Assembly (NCBI GenBank): GCA_017480145.1
Contig: JAFVBF010000051.1
Coordinates: 1 to 51,981 of the forward strand
Source: Bacteroidales bacterium
Lineage (GTDB): Bacteria > Bacteroidota > Bacteroidia > Bacteroidales > P3
Length of the DNA stretch: 51,981 nucleotides
Reading direction: 5' to 3'
Within the stretch, counting starts at the first letter, position 1, and each line of letters opens with the position of its first letter. The position numbers and the translations under genes are program-made. The notes below the pieces were generated by a model. That model was not told where the DNA came from and did not search any database. It saw only the letters and a program-made list of their open reading frames with translations. Positions 1 through 9,810 of this stretch are shown here, one piece after another.

Positions 1-1144
1 CGCCACCGGCGACACCGCCGCCACGGCCTGCGACCGCTTCGACTGGTACCAGCACGCCAACCTGACCTCCGACGGCGACCGCACGCACACCTTTGTCGCC
101 GCCAACGGCTGCGACAGCGTGGTGACCCTGCATCTGACCATCAAGAGCAGCACCACGGGCGTTGACCCGCAGACGGCCTGCGATAGCTACACATGGATTG
201 ACGGCCAGACCTATACGGCCTCCAACACCACCGCCACGCACACCCTCACGGCCGCCAATGGCTGCGACAGCGTGGTGACACTCAATCTGACCATCAAGAG
301 CAGCACCACGGGCGTTGACCCGCAGACGGCCTGCGACAGCTACACATGGATTGACGGCCAGACCTATACGGCCTCCAACACTACCGCCACGCACACCCTC
401 ACGGCCGCCAACGGCTGCGACAGCGTGGTGACGCTTAATCTGGTGGTGAACTACAGCACGTCGGCCACCATGGAAGTGCAGGCCGAGAAGAGCTACACCT
501 TTGAGGGTAGCAACTATGTCACCTCGGGTACCTACACTTTCGACAAGACCAATGTGGCGGGCTGCGACAGTGTGCTGACCCTTATCCTCTCGGTCATCAC
601 CTATGCTCCCGAACCTGAGATTTTGGCCTATGACGACAAGACCGTCATGGTGAACCACTATCCTAACGGACGTGGCGGCGAGCGGGCCGAATACATTGCC
701 TACCGCTGGTATCATAATGGCACGCTCATTCCGGGAGCTACCGACGACAAGTTCTTCACCAACGACTTTGCCGCGCTGACGGGTGAATACTTCGTAGAAG
801 TGGCTACCGACGAGAGCCAGCGTTACTGGGTGGCCTCGAACACCATAGACTTCTCGGCCCGCAAGGCGATGCTGGACCTTTATGACGAGGATACCCGACT
901 GGTGGTCTATCCTAACCCCGTGCGTCGTGGCGCGCAGGTGATGGTGCGCATCACCAACGACGACCGCTACATGGACAAAGGTGGAATGCTGAAGGTCTAT
1001 GATATGCGCGGGCATCTGGTCTACAGCGTCGAGGCCACGATGGCAGAACAGTCGTTGGCTGCCGACTTCGCCACGGGTGTTTACACCGTGGTCTATGAGG
1101 TCCCCAACCGCGAACCCCTCTCTGCCAAACTGGTTGTAAAGTAA
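1..1144 (+). CDS. T9SS-exported repeat protein, 3' part (N-terminus outside the window)
   Basis: The frame is open from base 2, so about 380 residues of a longer gene are visible. Two almost identical 51-residue units lie in tandem (nt 137-289 and 290-442), preceded by a diverged unit. Each has a paired-cysteine pattern around TACDSYTW and NGCDSVVTL. A further related unit follows without the conserved core, then an Ig-like stretch (YRWYHNGTLIPGATD). The last 80 residues, from LVVYPNPVRRG to the Lys C-terminus, match a type A T9SS C-terminal sorting domain. The protein is therefore probably exported through the T9SS and anchored on or released from the cell surface. Known: such repeat proteins are usually adhesin-like. 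Its specific ligand cannot be told. The next gene starts 19 bp downstream, so the two may be cotranscribed. Confidence 0.85.
   Translation, partial: ATGDTAATACDRFDWYQHANLTSDGDRTHTFVAANGCDSVVTLHLTIKSSTTGVDPQTACDSYTWIDGQTYTASNTTATHTLTAANGCDSVVTLNLTIKSSTTGVDPQTACDSYTWIDGQTYTASNTTATHTLTAANGCDSVVTLNLVVNYSTSATMEVQAEKSYTFEGSNYVTSGTYTFDKTNVAGCDSVLTLILSVITYAPEPEILAYDDKTVMVNHYPNGRGGERAEYIAYRWYHNGTLIPGATDDKFFTNDFAALTGEYFVEVATDESQRYWVASNTIDFSARKAMLDLYDEDTRLVVYPNPVRRGAQVMVRITNDDRYMDKGGMLKVYDMRGHLVYSVEATMAEQSLAADFATGVYTVVYEVPNREPLSAKLVVK
137..442 (+). repeat. Tandem 153-bp repeat (2 copies) inside the T9SS protein
   Basis: The unit beginning ACCATCAAGAGC at 137 recurs at 290 with only a few silent differences. 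This gives an exact 153-bp, 51-codon period that keeps the reading frame. A more diverged copy lies upstream, cut by the window edge. Confidence 0.9.
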
Positions 1145-1163
1145 TTCTCAATACAATAGCATC

Positions 1164-2093
1164 ATGAAAAGACAAGCCATCATATTTATCATAGCCCTAT
1201 TGGCCACTGTGGGTCTTGGGGCACAGGACGCAGTCAAATCGCCCTTCGTCGAAGCTTTCTCGGCCTGCAATCTCTCGGTGGATTTGCAGGGCGGCATAGG
1301 GTCGCTGCTGATAGACAACCAGTCCAACGGCTCGGACAAGACGGGTACCGACTTTGGGGCGGCGGTGGGCTTTACCTATATGTTTGACCAGATGTCGGGC
1401 ATCCACACCGGGCTGGGCATCACCTTTGTCCATTCGGGCTACAAGTCCGAGACGGTCAGCACCTCCTACAGGGAGCAGGACATTGTGCTGCATGACGAGA
1501 CGGGCGACTATACGGGCACGGCCTTGGTGAGCACCACCACGCATCGTGTTGATGAGACCTACACCAGTGCCATTCTCTCGCTTCCCATCCAGTATGCCTT
1601 CCGCTACAATGGCTTCTGGGTCAATGCCGGCATGAGGCTCTCGCTGCCGCTGAGCATCAATGCTTCCTACACTTATGGCTATTCCACTGCCGCCATCACC
1701 TATTTCGACCTGCCGGATGTCTCTTTCGTCACCAACCCTGTGCCTTATCAGGATTTGGACGAGGAGACACAGAGCGGCACCTACAAGGCGCACAACACCT
1801 CCCTCTTTGTCGATCTTTCGCTGGAGGCTGGCTATCGTTTCGTACTCAATCCCGTCAAGAATCTCAGCCTCTATGTGGGCCTGTATTTTGACTATGCCCT
1901 CAACCGTTTTGGCGGCGACAAAGAGCAGGGGTTCTTGACCTTTGACGGTACCGATGAGGATGCCGTAGCAAAGTTCAACGGGGCACTGAACTCCTCCGTG
2001 GTGAACGGCTACGGCCGGATGGCCGCCGGCCTCAAAGTCAGCCTCAACTTCGGCTTGGGGCGCAAGGCTGCCGCCGACCCCATGGCGATGTAG
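1164..2093 (+). CDS. Outer-membrane beta-barrel protein (porin-like), 309 aa
   Basis: The protein starts with a clear Sec signal peptide (basic MKR, then a hydrophobic run to GLGAQ). The mature part alternates hydrophobic and polar residues with many aromatic residues, including FTYMFDQMSGIHTGLG, ILSLPIQYAFRYNGFWVNAGMRLSLPL and LSLYVGLYFDYALNRFGG. These look like successive strands of a small outer-membrane barrel of the OMP_b-brl type. The C-terminus GLKVSLNFGLGRK is a typical last strand followed by a short tail. No catalytic motif is seen. It lies 19 bp after the T9SS repeat protein and could be its outer-membrane partner, which is inference from position only. A hairpin terminator follows at 2191. 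Confidence 0.75.
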   Translation: MKRQAIIFIIALLATVGLGAQDAVKSPFVEAFSACNLSVDLQGGIGSLLIDNQSNGSDKTGTDFGAAVGFTYMFDQMSGIHTGLGITFVHSGYKSETVSTSYREQDIVLHDETGDYTGTALVSTTTHRVDETYTSAILSLPIQYAFRYNGFWVNAGMRLSLPLSINASYTYGYSTAAITYFDLPDVSFVTNPVPYQDLDEETQSGTYKAHNTSLFVDLSLEAGYRFVLNPVKNLSLYVGLYFDYALNRFGGDKEQGFLTFDGTDEDAVAKFNGALNSSVVNGYGRMAAGLKVSLNFGLGRKAAADPMAM

Positions 2094-2190
2094 GCATCCC
2101 ATTGGAGATTGTCTTGATTGGCTATAAGTCATCCGGAAACAATTGCTACTCTTTGCAAACGCTGTGGTAATAATCTGAGTATGACAGTCC

Positions 2191-2222
2191 AGACCGCAAC
2201 ACCTTTCATCGTGTTGCGGTCT
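2191..2222 (+). terminator. Perfect 12-bp stem-loop after the barrel gene
   Basis: AGACCGCAACAC (2191-2202) pairs perfectly with GTGTTGCGGTCT (2211-2222) around an 8-nt loop. No T-run follows, so this may be a processing or mRNA-end hairpin and not a strict intrinsic terminator. Confidence 0.55.
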
Positions 2223-2492
2223 CCATTAGCGGGCTATCGAGTTTGGCAGCGACACCCACTGCCTGACCCGCTGGCGATGTGGGACGATTGACAAGACGGG
2301 CTGACGGCATCAACACCCTCTGGGCGAGATGGGGAGAACTCCATGGACGCTGTGCACGCCCGAAAGACTGAAAAAACACCCGTTGAAATCGGATTGAACA
2401 GGTTTAAAAACGGGCAAACGACGGGTGTATGGGCGGGCGAGGTATGTTGTGAAAAAAACGTATCTTTGCAAAATTGATTTTTACAAAGAACA
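2223..2492. other. Gene-free stretch upstream of ruvB
   Basis: No convincing ORF is seen. An inverted repeat ACACCCGT (2376-2383) / ACGGGTGT (2421-2428) lies just before the ruvB promoter box and could be an operator or leader structure. Confidence 0.4.
2461..2468 (+). promoter_or_regulatory. Bacteroidota -7 box for ruvB
   Basis: TATCTTTG fits TAnnTTTG and lies 24 bp before the ruvB start. A TTG at 2447 is closer than the usual -33 spacing, so only the -7 element is supported. Confidence 0.55.
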
Positions 2493-3530
2493 ATGAATCA
2501 GAACTTGGATGCTACGGGACGTACGCAGTCGGCTCGTGAGCGTGAGGTGGAGCGGGCGTTGCGCCCCAAGGGCTTTGATAGCTTCGCTGGCCAGCAGCAG
2601 GTGCTGGACAACCTGCGGGTCTTTGTGAGCGCAGCCAAAGAGCGGGGCGAACCGTTAGACCACGTGTTGTTGCCTGGCCCTCCGGGACTGGGCAAGACCA
2701 CCCTGTCGCACATCATCGCCAACGAACTGGGAGTGAATCTGAAGATGACCTCTGGCCCTGTGCTCGACAAGCCCGGCGATTTGGCGGGGCTGCTGACCTC
2801 GCTGGGAACTAACGACGTACTTTTCATTGACGAGATACACCGCTTGTCGCCCATTGTGGAGGAGTACCTTTATTCCGCCATGGAGGACTACAAGATAGAC
2901 ATCATGATAGAGAGCGGGCCGGCGGCGCGCAGCGTGCAGCTGACGCTGAAACCGTTCACGCTTATTGGTGCCACTACGCGTTCGGGGATGCTGACGGCTC
3001 CGCTGAGGGCGCGTTTTGGCATTACGTCAAGGCTGGAATACTATGATCCCGAGACCCTGACCAAGATAGTGAACCGGTCGGCAGGCCTGCTCAATGTCAA
3101 AATCACTTCGGAGTCGGCATTGGAGATTGCCCGCCGCAGCCGCGGCACCCCGCGTATCGCCAACCTGCTGCTGCGCCGTGTGCGCGATTTTGCTCAGGTG
3201 AAGGGCGACGGCACCATCACCCTCGATATTGCCCGCTACGCCTTGCAGGCACTCAATGTGGATCGCAACGGGCTGGATGAGATGGATATCCGCATACTGG
3301 CTACCATCATTGACAAGTTCAAAGGCGGCCCCGTGGGACTGACCACCATAGCCACTGCCGTGGGCGAGGAGAGCGACACCGTGGAGGAGGTCTATGAGCC
3401 TTACCTCATACAGGAGGGATACCTGATGCGTACCCCCCGCGGCCGCGAGGCCACAGCCATGGCTTATCAGCATCTGGGACGCACACGTCATCCCCAGCAG
3501 GCAACCATAGACTTCGTTATCAACGAGTGA
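2493..3530 (+). CDS. ruvB: Holliday junction branch migration helicase RuvB, 345 aa
   Basis: RuvB is the hexameric AAA+ motor that, with RuvA, drives branch migration of Holliday junctions during recombinational repair. The sequence shows the family layout: an N-terminal [12 protein letters not shown] segment, Walker [10 protein letters not shown], Walker [10 protein letters not shown], sensor 1 GATTRSGML, the arginine-finger segment LRARFGI, and a C-terminal winged-helix region with [17 protein letters not shown]. The length is normal for the family. The ATG at 2493 lies 24 bp after a TATCTTTG box. ruvA and ruvC are not nearby. The hutI start follows after 18 bp, so ruvB heads a plus-strand run through tilS. 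Confidence 0.98.
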   Translation: MNQNLDATGRTQSAREREVERALRPKGFDSFAGQQQVLDNLRVFVSAAKERGEPLDHVLLPGPPGLGKTTLSHIIANELGVNLKMTSGPVLDKPGDLAGLLTSLGTNDVLFIDEIHRLSPIVEEYLYSAMEDYKIDIMIESGPAARSVQLTLKPFTLIGATTRSGMLTAPLRARFGITSRLEYYDPETLTKIVNRSAGLLNVKITSESALEIARRSRGTPRIANLLLRRVRDFAQVKGDGTITLDIARYALQALNVDRNGLDEMDIRILATIIDKFKGGPVGLTTIATAVGEESDTVEEVYEPYLIQEGYLMRTPRGREATAMAYQHLGRTRHPQQATIDFVINE

Positions 3531-3548
3531 GACAAATCAGAAATTGCT

Positions 3549-4784
3549 ATGCGAACACTTATATCGAACATAAAACAGCTGGTGCAGGTGGAGGAAACCC
3601 CTCAGCTGAAGGTCTGCGGCAAGGCAATGGCGCAGATGCAGACGATTGATAATGCCTATCTGGTGATAGAGGATGACCATTTTGCCGACTTTGGCATGAT
3701 GGCGGGGCTGAAAGAACAGCGGTTTGACCGTGAGATTAATGCCGAGGGACGGATGGTGTTTCCATCGTTTTGTGACTCGCACACCCATCTGGTCTATGCT
3801 GGCAGCCGTGAGATAGAGTATATAGACAAAATCAGAGGACTCTCCTACGAGGAGATTGCCAAGCGCGGCGGTGGCATACTGAATAGTGCCAAGCGTGTGC
3901 AGGAGGCCTCCGAACAGCAGCTTTATGACGACGCCATGACGCGTCTACAGCAGATGATTGGCTTTGGCAGCGGAGCTGTGGAAATCAAGAGCGGCTATGG
4001 CATGACCACTGAGGCCGAACTGAAGATGCTGCGCGTCATCCGGCGGCTGCGAGAGGATTCGCCGCTGACCATTCGGGCCACGCTGCTGGGTGCCCATGGC
4101 ATCCCGATGGAGTATCGCGGTCGGCAGGAGGCTTTTGTCGATTTGGTTATCAACGAGATGATTCCGCAGGCAGCAGGCGAGGGCCTGGCCGACTTTATAG
4201 ACGTGTTCTGCGACGAGGGGTTCTTTACCGTCCGCGACACAGAGCGGATGTTGGAGGCTGGTCTCAAATACGGGCTGCGTCCTAAGATTCACGCCAACGA
4301 GTTGGCCTGTTCGGGCGGCATTCAGGTGGCCGTGAAATACGATGCGCTCTCCTGCGACCATTTGGAGTTTACGGGCGAGGAGGAGATAGCGTGTCTGCTG
4401 AACAGCAACACCATGCCCACGGTGCTGCCCGGGGCGGCGTTTTTCCTCAATATGCGTCACGCTCCTGTGCGGCAGATGATGGATGCCGGTCTCCCGGTGG
4501 CTCTGGCTTCCGACTGCAATCCGGGCTCGTCACCTTCCACCAATATGCAGCTGATACTCTCTTTTGCCTGCGTCAGCTATCGGATGTTGCCCGAGGAGGC
4601 CTTCAATGCCACCACCATCAACACCGCCTATGCCATGGGGCTCAGCCAAACCCACGGCAGCATAGCCCGTGGCAAGGTGGCCAACTGCTATATCACCAAG
4701 CCCATACCCAACTATGAATACATGCCCTACGCCTATGGTGAGAACAAGGTGGATGTGGCAATCCTGAACGGTCAAGTTGTCTGA
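3549..4784 (+). CDS. hutI: Imidazolonepropionase HutI, 411 aa
   Basis: HutI is a metal-dependent amidohydrolase that opens 4-imidazolone-5-propanoate to N-formimino-glutamate, the third step of histidine breakdown. The amidohydrolase metal site is visible as [12 protein letters not shown]. Further family signatures are [35 protein letters not shown], a [11 protein letters not shown] segment and [13 protein letters not shown]. The length is usual. No hutH, hutU or formiminotransferase gene is in the window, so the rest of the pathway would have to lie elsewhere. Its TGA ends 4 bp before the ABC ATPase ATG, which suggests coupled translation with an unrelated gene. Confidence 0.96.
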   Translation: MRTLISNIKQLVQVEETPQLKVCGKAMAQMQTIDNAYLVIEDDHFADFGMMAGLKEQRFDREINAEGRMVFPSFCDSHTHLVYAGSREIEYIDKIRGLSYEEIAKRGGGILNSAKRVQEASEQQLYDDAMTRLQQMIGFGSGAVEIKSGYGMTTEAELKMLRVIRRLREDSPLTIRATLLGAHGIPMEYRGRQEAFVDLVINEMIPQAAGEGLADFIDVFCDEGFFTVRDTERMLEAGLKYGLRPKIHANELACSGGIQVAVKYDALSCDHLEFTGEEEIACLLNSNTMPTVLPGAAFFLNMRHAPVRQMMDAGLPVALASDCNPGSSPSTNMQLILSFACVSYRMLPEEAFNATTINTAYAMGLSQTHGSIARGKVANCYITKPIPNYEYMPYAYGENKVDVAILNGQVV

Positions 4785-4788
4785 TACT

Positions 4789-5439
4789 ATGCTCACAGTC
4801 AGCCATATCAACAAGAGTTACGGCAGTCTTCAGGTGCTGTCGGATGTCAGTCTGAGCATCAAGCAGGGCGAATTGGTCTCCATTGTTGGTGCCTCGGGGG
4901 CAGGAAAGACCACGCTGCTGCAAATCATAGGTACCCTCGACCGTCCCGACAGCGGCTCAATATGCTACGACGATGTGGATGTGACACAGCTGCGCGACCG
5001 TGAGCTGGCTCGATTCCGCAACAGTCACATCGGCTTTGTCTTTCAGTTTCATAACCTGCTGCCGGAGTTCACTGCGCTGGAGAACGTCTGTATGCCGGCA
5101 TTTATTCAGGGACGCTCAGCCGACGAGGCTCGGGCAGAGGCTATGCAGTTGCTAAAGTTCTTGAACGTTGACGGACGTGCGGAGCACAAGCCGTCGCAGT
5201 TGTCAGGTGGCGAGCAGCAACGTGTGGCTGTGGCAAGGGCTTTGATTAACCGTCCTGCGGTGGTTCTGGCCGACGAGCCGTCGGGCAACCTTGACTCCAG
5301 ACATGCCCGCGAGCTACACCAACTGTTCTTCTCGCTGCGCGAACAATACAAGCAGTCATTCATCATCGTAACCCACAACGAAGAACTGGCCGATATGGCC
5401 GATAGAAAAATTATTTTGAAAGATGGCAAAAACGTCTAA
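4789..5439 (+). CDS. LolD-type ABC transporter ATP-binding protein, 216 aa
   Basis: The protein has a complete ABC ATPase set: Walker [11 protein letters not shown]-loop [18 protein letters not shown], signature [15 protein letters not shown], Walker [13 protein letters not shown] and the switch HNEEL. The [18 protein letters not shown] segment and overall length match the MacB/LolD subgroup, which powers lipoprotein release from the inner membrane or related extrusion by partnering FtsX-like permeases. No permease is adjacent. I chose the ATG at 4789. A TTG at 4777 in the same frame would overlap hutI by 8 bp and adds only four residues. The 3' end overlaps rlmB by 17 bp. Confidence 0.88.
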   Translation: MLTVSHINKSYGSLQVLSDVSLSIKQGELVSIVGASGAGKTTLLQIIGTLDRPDSGSICYDDVDVTQLRDRELARFRNSHIGFVFQFHNLLPEFTALENVCMPAFIQGRSADEARAEAMQLLKFLNVDGRAEHKPSQLSGGEQQRVAVARALINRPAVVLADEPSGNLDSRHARELHQLFFSLREQYKQSFIIVTHNEELADMADRKIILKDGKNV

Positions 5440-6166
5440 TATCGTCTATGGCCTGCGTCCCGTCATCGAGGCCATCCGCGCCGGACAGCACATTGACCGC
5501 ATCCTTCTACAGAATGGCCTCAGCGGCTCTCTGTTTGGTGAGTTGAAGGCTCTCATCCGTCAGCACGACATCCCTTTTCAGCATGTGCCGGTCGAGAAAC
5601 TGTCCAAGATGACAGAGGGTAATCATCAGGGGGTGGTGGCCACCATTGCGCCGGTGAGCTATCACAGCTTCGTGGAGGTGGTGGAACGATTGCAGGAGGA
5701 GGAACGTGTGCCGCTGATACTGCTGCTGGACCATGTGACCGATGTGCGCAACATGGGGGCTATAGCCCGCACGGCGGAATGTGCCGGGGTTGATGCATTG
5801 GTGGTGCCCGATCACGGGTCGGCGCAGATTAACGAGGATGCCGTCAAGACCTCTTCCGGAGCATTGCTTCGGCTGCCCGTATGTCGCGAGAGCAACCTGA
5901 AGACGGTGCTGAATCTGGCTCGTCAGTACGGGATGCAGATTTGTGCGGCTACCGAGAAAGGCTCCGATGAGTATACCGCCGTCGATTTCACCCAGCCTAC
6001 GCTGCTTATCATGGGGGCGGAGGAAACTGGTGTCGGCCCGGAACTACTCAAACTATGCGATAAGCGCGCCGTGATTCCCATCTGTGGCGAAGTGCAGTCG
6101 CTCAATGTCTCTGTGGCGGCAGGGGTCATGATGTACGAGGCATTACGCCAACGTAGGCAGCAGTAG
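5423..6166 (+). CDS. rlmB: 23S rRNA (guanosine-2'-O-)-methyltransferase RlmB, TrmH family group 3, 247 aa
   Basis: This SPOUT-class methyltransferase 2'-O-methylates a conserved guanosine in 23S rRNA. The N-terminal substrate-binding domain begins [14 protein letters not shown]. The SpoU catalytic domain has motif 1 [21 protein letters not shown], motif 2 [15 protein letters not shown] and motif 3 [23 protein letters not shown], which forms the knot and binds AdoMet. The length is normal. The start overlaps the ABC ATPase gene by 17 bp, so the two are probably cotranslated. Other TrmH paralogues are possible, but group 3 features fit RlmB best. Confidence 0.93.
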   Translation: MAKTSNIVYGLRPVIEAIRAGQHIDRILLQNGLSGSLFGELKALIRQHDIPFQHVPVEKLSKMTEGNHQGVVATIAPVSYHSFVEVVERLQEEERVPLILLLDHVTDVRNMGAIARTAECAGVDALVVPDHGSAQINEDAVKTSSGALLRLPVCRESNLKTVLNLARQYGMQICAATEKGSDEYTAVDFTQPTLLIMGAEETGVGPELLKLCDKRAVIPICGEVQSLNVSVAAGVMMYEALRQRRQQ

Positions 6167-6225
6167 GAGTTGCCCTATCCCTTGGGTCAATATGTTGGAT
6201 GAGAAATAATTTGATACGATTTGAT

Positions 6226-9200
6226 ATGAAAAAATATTTTTCTCTTGTAGCCTCTTTGATTGTGTGCGGCGTGGCGTGGGCTGGCAGTAGTGGCTCGGGC
6301 GATGTGGCCAACGTGCAGGAAGACGATTTGCCATATTCCGCTATCGTTGACGAAATACTCTCTCCCGTTCGTTCGAAGGTTTATACTGAAGCGGATACGG
6401 TCATTGTCCGCGTCTGCAATACGGGTACAGAGAATTTGACGGACATCCCGGTGGCGTTTGATTGCTATGGCCCCGATGGCTATTGGTCAGAAATGGATTT
6501 GTCGTATCCGGTTCGCGATACCATCCGGGAGACACTTCTTCCAAATCAGTGTACGGTATTCAGATTTAGTGATTTGATGGTTTTTCCTGACGAGTATTGG
6601 AATGTTGATGATTATTTCTCCATAGAGGCCTGGGCAGAAGTCTATTCCAACTCGGAGGATGAGATTGAGATAGCCTATCAGGATTTATATACGCTCAATG
6701 GCGATGAAGCCTACTGTATCCCCAATAGCCTCATGGTAGGCTATTATAATAGCTATATCAACATCGTGGGGGTCAATTTCGGCTATCTGCGTACTACGAC
6801 GCTTCCATTAGGCTGGAATATGGGTTATGGAATGATTAATTATGGCTCCTACGACGCTTCGGAACGCATACTCAGATTCACTCCGGTTATGTTTGTGACA
6901 CGCGGTATGCAGGACAGCCTTATCGTGCATGTCGATAACAATGACATCTGTTGGAGTGGTTTCAGCATGTGGGAAGGGTTTGACACGGTCAATCCATGCA
7001 AAATACTCGTCGCCATCGACTATAATCGTGATGGCGAGTTTGGCAATGACGAGATTCTGTGTCGTACGCAATTCTTTGGGAAGCGTTTCTCCATGCCCGT
7101 CACAATCTCTCAGGCAGCCGATTTTGGCTATATGCGTATGCGTATCCTTGTGATTCAGGGCAATGATGCCGAACCCGAGGCGGAGGACATGGATCCCTGT
7201 ATGCAGATTGACCGTATCTCGGCACAGGACTATTTGCTTTTTGTTGAGGAAACCCCTCCACCGATAGATGTTTCATTGAATCGCATTGTCTCTATAGAGA
7301 GTCAGATTATTTCGGATGCCAATCAGCCGGTAATCGTTTCTATTTCAAACCACGGCGAGAAAGTCGTAGAGACGCTTTCTATTCATTATCAGTACCAGGA
7401 TAGGACGATTGACTCTGGAACGTATGTGTGGCATGGGCGTCTTGAACCTGGTCATTCTACGTTGGTGACACTGCCACATCATACATTCGCTTATGGAACA
7501 ACGTCTATTGATTTGGACATAGCTTTTCATAATCCGGCAGATATAGAGCTTTGGGAGTCTATATCGGATTCCAAATGGGATAATCAGTTTGAGGTGGATA
7601 ATGATTATTTACATACCGTGGTTCAGCGTTTTCCCACGGTAAGATGTCCCTATTTTGATGATTTTGAAGAAACTGGCAACGGGCGTTGGTTTGCCATGTA
7701 TGATCCCACTTTAGACTATGATGGAATGAATCCAGTATGGACTCCCTACATGGATACGAGTCTCATTAACCTTGACACTGGTCAGCGTCGTGCAGGTTAT
7801 GTATGGAAAACGGATATCTTATCCTGGGTAACGACTGTTGAGCCTGACTGGTTTTCACGTGGCATTCATGCCTTTTTGTATTCGCCATTGATTGACATCT
7901 CGGTGGCCAGACCTGATACGCTTTCGTTTTATCTGAATAAGGATATAATGACTGAGGCTTTCGTTGCATTGGAGTTTTTGGATGCCAACGGCCAATGGCG
8001 CAAAGTGACTCGCAATTACTTCAGTGGTCAAAATGCCGATGGCTATCAACGACATGCTTTCGACATGAAGGACGAGAGTATCCAGCCTTACTTGGGCAGG
8101 ATTACGCAGTTTAGATTTTGCTATAGTACCAATTTCAGGAACGACTTGACAATCGATGGTGACGGGTGCTCTATTGACAATTTCTATTTATCGCATATTG
8201 CGGGAGATGTTGATGTGGCTGTCTATGAGGTCTCCACGCCGCATGTCCCTCAGCGCGGCAAGAAGATATATCCCACTGTGGTGATTACCAATCTTGGCAC
8301 TGAGATTGTTAGTGATGTCGTGGTTGAGTACCGGGCTAACAATGGTGACACGATTAGGGAGCTCCATGAGGGCGAACTCTTCCCCGGCCAGACCGACACG
8401 CACTATTTCCTTACTCCATTTGTCTGCGATGCCTCTTTCCCGGAAAGTTTTTCTATCTGTGCCAATATTGTGCTTTTGACCGATTCGGTTAAGAACAATG
8501 ACACTTTGTGTGCCGATTTCACTATCGCTCCACCCGATGACGATTTGGCGGTTTCCGAGTATGTGAGCCCCCGTAGCTATGCCGTGACGCACGATTCGGC
8601 AGAGATAGTGGTTCGCCTATGCAACAATGGCAGTTATCCTGTTGAGGCGGCAACGGCCTATTTCCAATTTAATGGCAGTCTTGATACGACGAGTGAGATT
8701 GATTTTGTGGCGCTTGTGGGTGGCGATGGCTTGGAGGGTGGACAATGCTACGATTATTCCATCCCGGGACGCTACTTCATAACGATGGGCTACACGACGC
8801 TGCTCACTATTGTCTCTATGCCAGGCGATGTCGCACGGGCAAATGATACGCTGGAGTCTATCTTCTCCGGTCTGGCTATTGCAAAGGATTTGGCTGCCCG
8901 CGAGATTGTCGTGAACGAATTGGCTGATGGCAGCGTCAGCCTACGCCTATGTGTGGAAAATCCAGGAAGCCAGACGCTGTCCGATTATGTGATAGGCTTC
9001 TATCTGGATGGCAATGCTTCATCCCTCTATCGGCAACGCATCACGGGACATCCGGTGGCTTCTCACGAACGGATTTATTTGGATTTCGATACCACGCTGT
9101 CGCCCCGTTTGGCAGCTTACGACATTGTGACGGCTTTTGTCTATATTGAAGATGATATTGACAGACTCAATGATACGACCACTATGCTGGTCCCATCGAT

Positions 9201-9798
9201 GTATGATCTGGCGGCTCTCAAAGTGTTGGTGGACGAGGACAGCCGTTCGGGGGCCAGAGTGATAATTCGAATCGAGAATCAGGGCAATATGACGATACCA
9301 GCAGGCTTTATACTAAAGGCTTCTATCAATGGGATGGATGTAGTGATGACATACGAAGAGTCCATTGAGCCGGCTCAGACAATTGACGTGGCATTCGACA
9401 GCCTGATTTCGCAGAACCCTTCGGGTGTCTATGCGGGTTGGGGCTGTGTGTCCTATGGCCAAGATATGAACAGCGAGAATGATACAACGACTGTGGTAGA
9501 ACTGAAGGGGGCTACCGACGGCATCGCCAATGTGGAGGCAGAGTCGCTTTGGCTGGGACAGAATTATCCTAACCCCTGCCGAGAGGAGACAACGATACCA
9601 TTCTATCTCCCAAAGCCTTCGCAGGTGTTGGTCTCGGTGATGGATGCCTCCGGCCGTATGGTATATTCGAGCAAGGGGAACTTTGTGCAGGGGCGGCAGA
9701 CCTACTGCGTCAAGACAGCGGCGTGGGCGGCTGGCATCTACTATTATGCCTTGCAGACTGCCGAAGGTCGCCGGGTGATGAAGATGGTGGTTCGTTAG
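6226..9798 (+). CDS. Large T9SS-exported protein with GEVED, MAM-like and CARDB-like domains, 1190 aa
   Basis: I place the start at the ATG at 6226 because MKKYFSLVASLIVCGVAWAG is a normal signal peptide. An in-frame ATG at 6199 would put nine residues before it. Around residues 178-345 lies a GEVED-type domain (ILVAIDYNRDGEFGNDE). From about 473 to 650 comes a jelly-roll or MAM-like domain of the kind in cleaved adhesins (CPYFDDFEETGNGRWFAM). Four Ig-like CARDB-type modules follow, starting near 662, 772, 886 and 992, each opening with a (V/L)A(V/A) strand. The last 85 residues, from LWLGQNYPNPC to the Arg end, are a type A T9SS sorting domain. It is probably a surface or secreted adhesin-like protein. 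It sits between rlmB and tilS without a clear promoter of its own. Confidence 0.85.
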   Translation: MKKYFSLVASLIVCGVAWAGSSGSGDVANVQEDDLPYSAIVDEILSPVRSKVYTEADTVIVRVCNTGTENLTDIPVAFDCYGPDGYWSEMDLSYPVRDTIRETLLPNQCTVFRFSDLMVFPDEYWNVDDYFSIEAWAEVYSNSEDEIEIAYQDLYTLNGDEAYCIPNSLMVGYYNSYINIVGVNFGYLRTTTLPLGWNMGYGMINYGSYDASERILRFTPVMFVTRGMQDSLIVHVDNNDICWSGFSMWEGFDTVNPCKILVAIDYNRDGEFGNDEILCRTQFFGKRFSMPVTISQAADFGYMRMRILVIQGNDAEPEAEDMDPCMQIDRISAQDYLLFVEETPPPIDVSLNRIVSIESQIISDANQPVIVSISNHGEKVVETLSIHYQYQDRTIDSGTYVWHGRLEPGHSTLVTLPHHTFAYGTTSIDLDIAFHNPADIELWESISDSKWDNQFEVDNDYLHTVVQRFPTVRCPYFDDFEETGNGRWFAMYDPTLDYDGMNPVWTPYMDTSLINLDTGQRRAGYVWKTDILSWVTTVEPDWFSRGIHAFLYSPLIDISVARPDTLSFYLNKDIMTEAFVALEFLDANGQWRKVTRNYFSGQNADGYQRHAFDMKDESIQPYLGRITQFRFCYSTNFRNDLTIDGDGCSIDNFYLSHIAGDVDVAVYEVSTPHVPQRGKKIYPTVVITNLGTEIVSDVVVEYRANNGDTIRELHEGELFPGQTDTHYFLTPFVCDASFPESFSICANIVLLTDSVKNNDTLCADFTIAPPDDDLAVSEYVSPRSYAVTHDSAEIVVRLCNNGSYPVEAATAYFQFNGSLDTTSEIDFVALVGGDGLEGGQCYDYSIPGRYFITMGYTTLLTIVSMPGDVARANDTLESIFSGLAIAKDLAAREIVVNELADGSVSLRLCVENPGSQTLSDYVIGFYLDGNASSLYRQRITGHPVASHERIYLDFDTTLSPRLAAYDIVTAFVYIEDDIDRLNDTTTMLVPSMYDLAALKVLVDEDSRSGARVIIRIENQGNMTIPAGFILKASINGMDVVMTYEESIEPAQTIDVAFDSLISQNPSGVYAGWGCVSYGQDMNSENDTTTVVELKGATDGIANVEAESLWLGQNYPNPCREETTIPFYLPKPSQVLVSVMDASGRMVYSSKGNFVQGRQTYCVKTAAWAAGIYYYALQTAEGRRVMKMVVR

Positions 9799-9810
9799 TC
9801 TTGAGCCGCC

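Noticed and set aside
1197-2132. 311-codon minus-strand ORF opposite the barrel gene
   Set aside because: The plus-strand protein has a signal peptide and barrel strands; the minus frame has neither.
2447-2468. A TTG with an 11-12 bp spacer before several TAnnTTTG boxes
   Set aside because: Seen at ruvB, the R-M operon, the GNAT gene and 33024, but absent at most other boxes; the short word makes chance matches likely.
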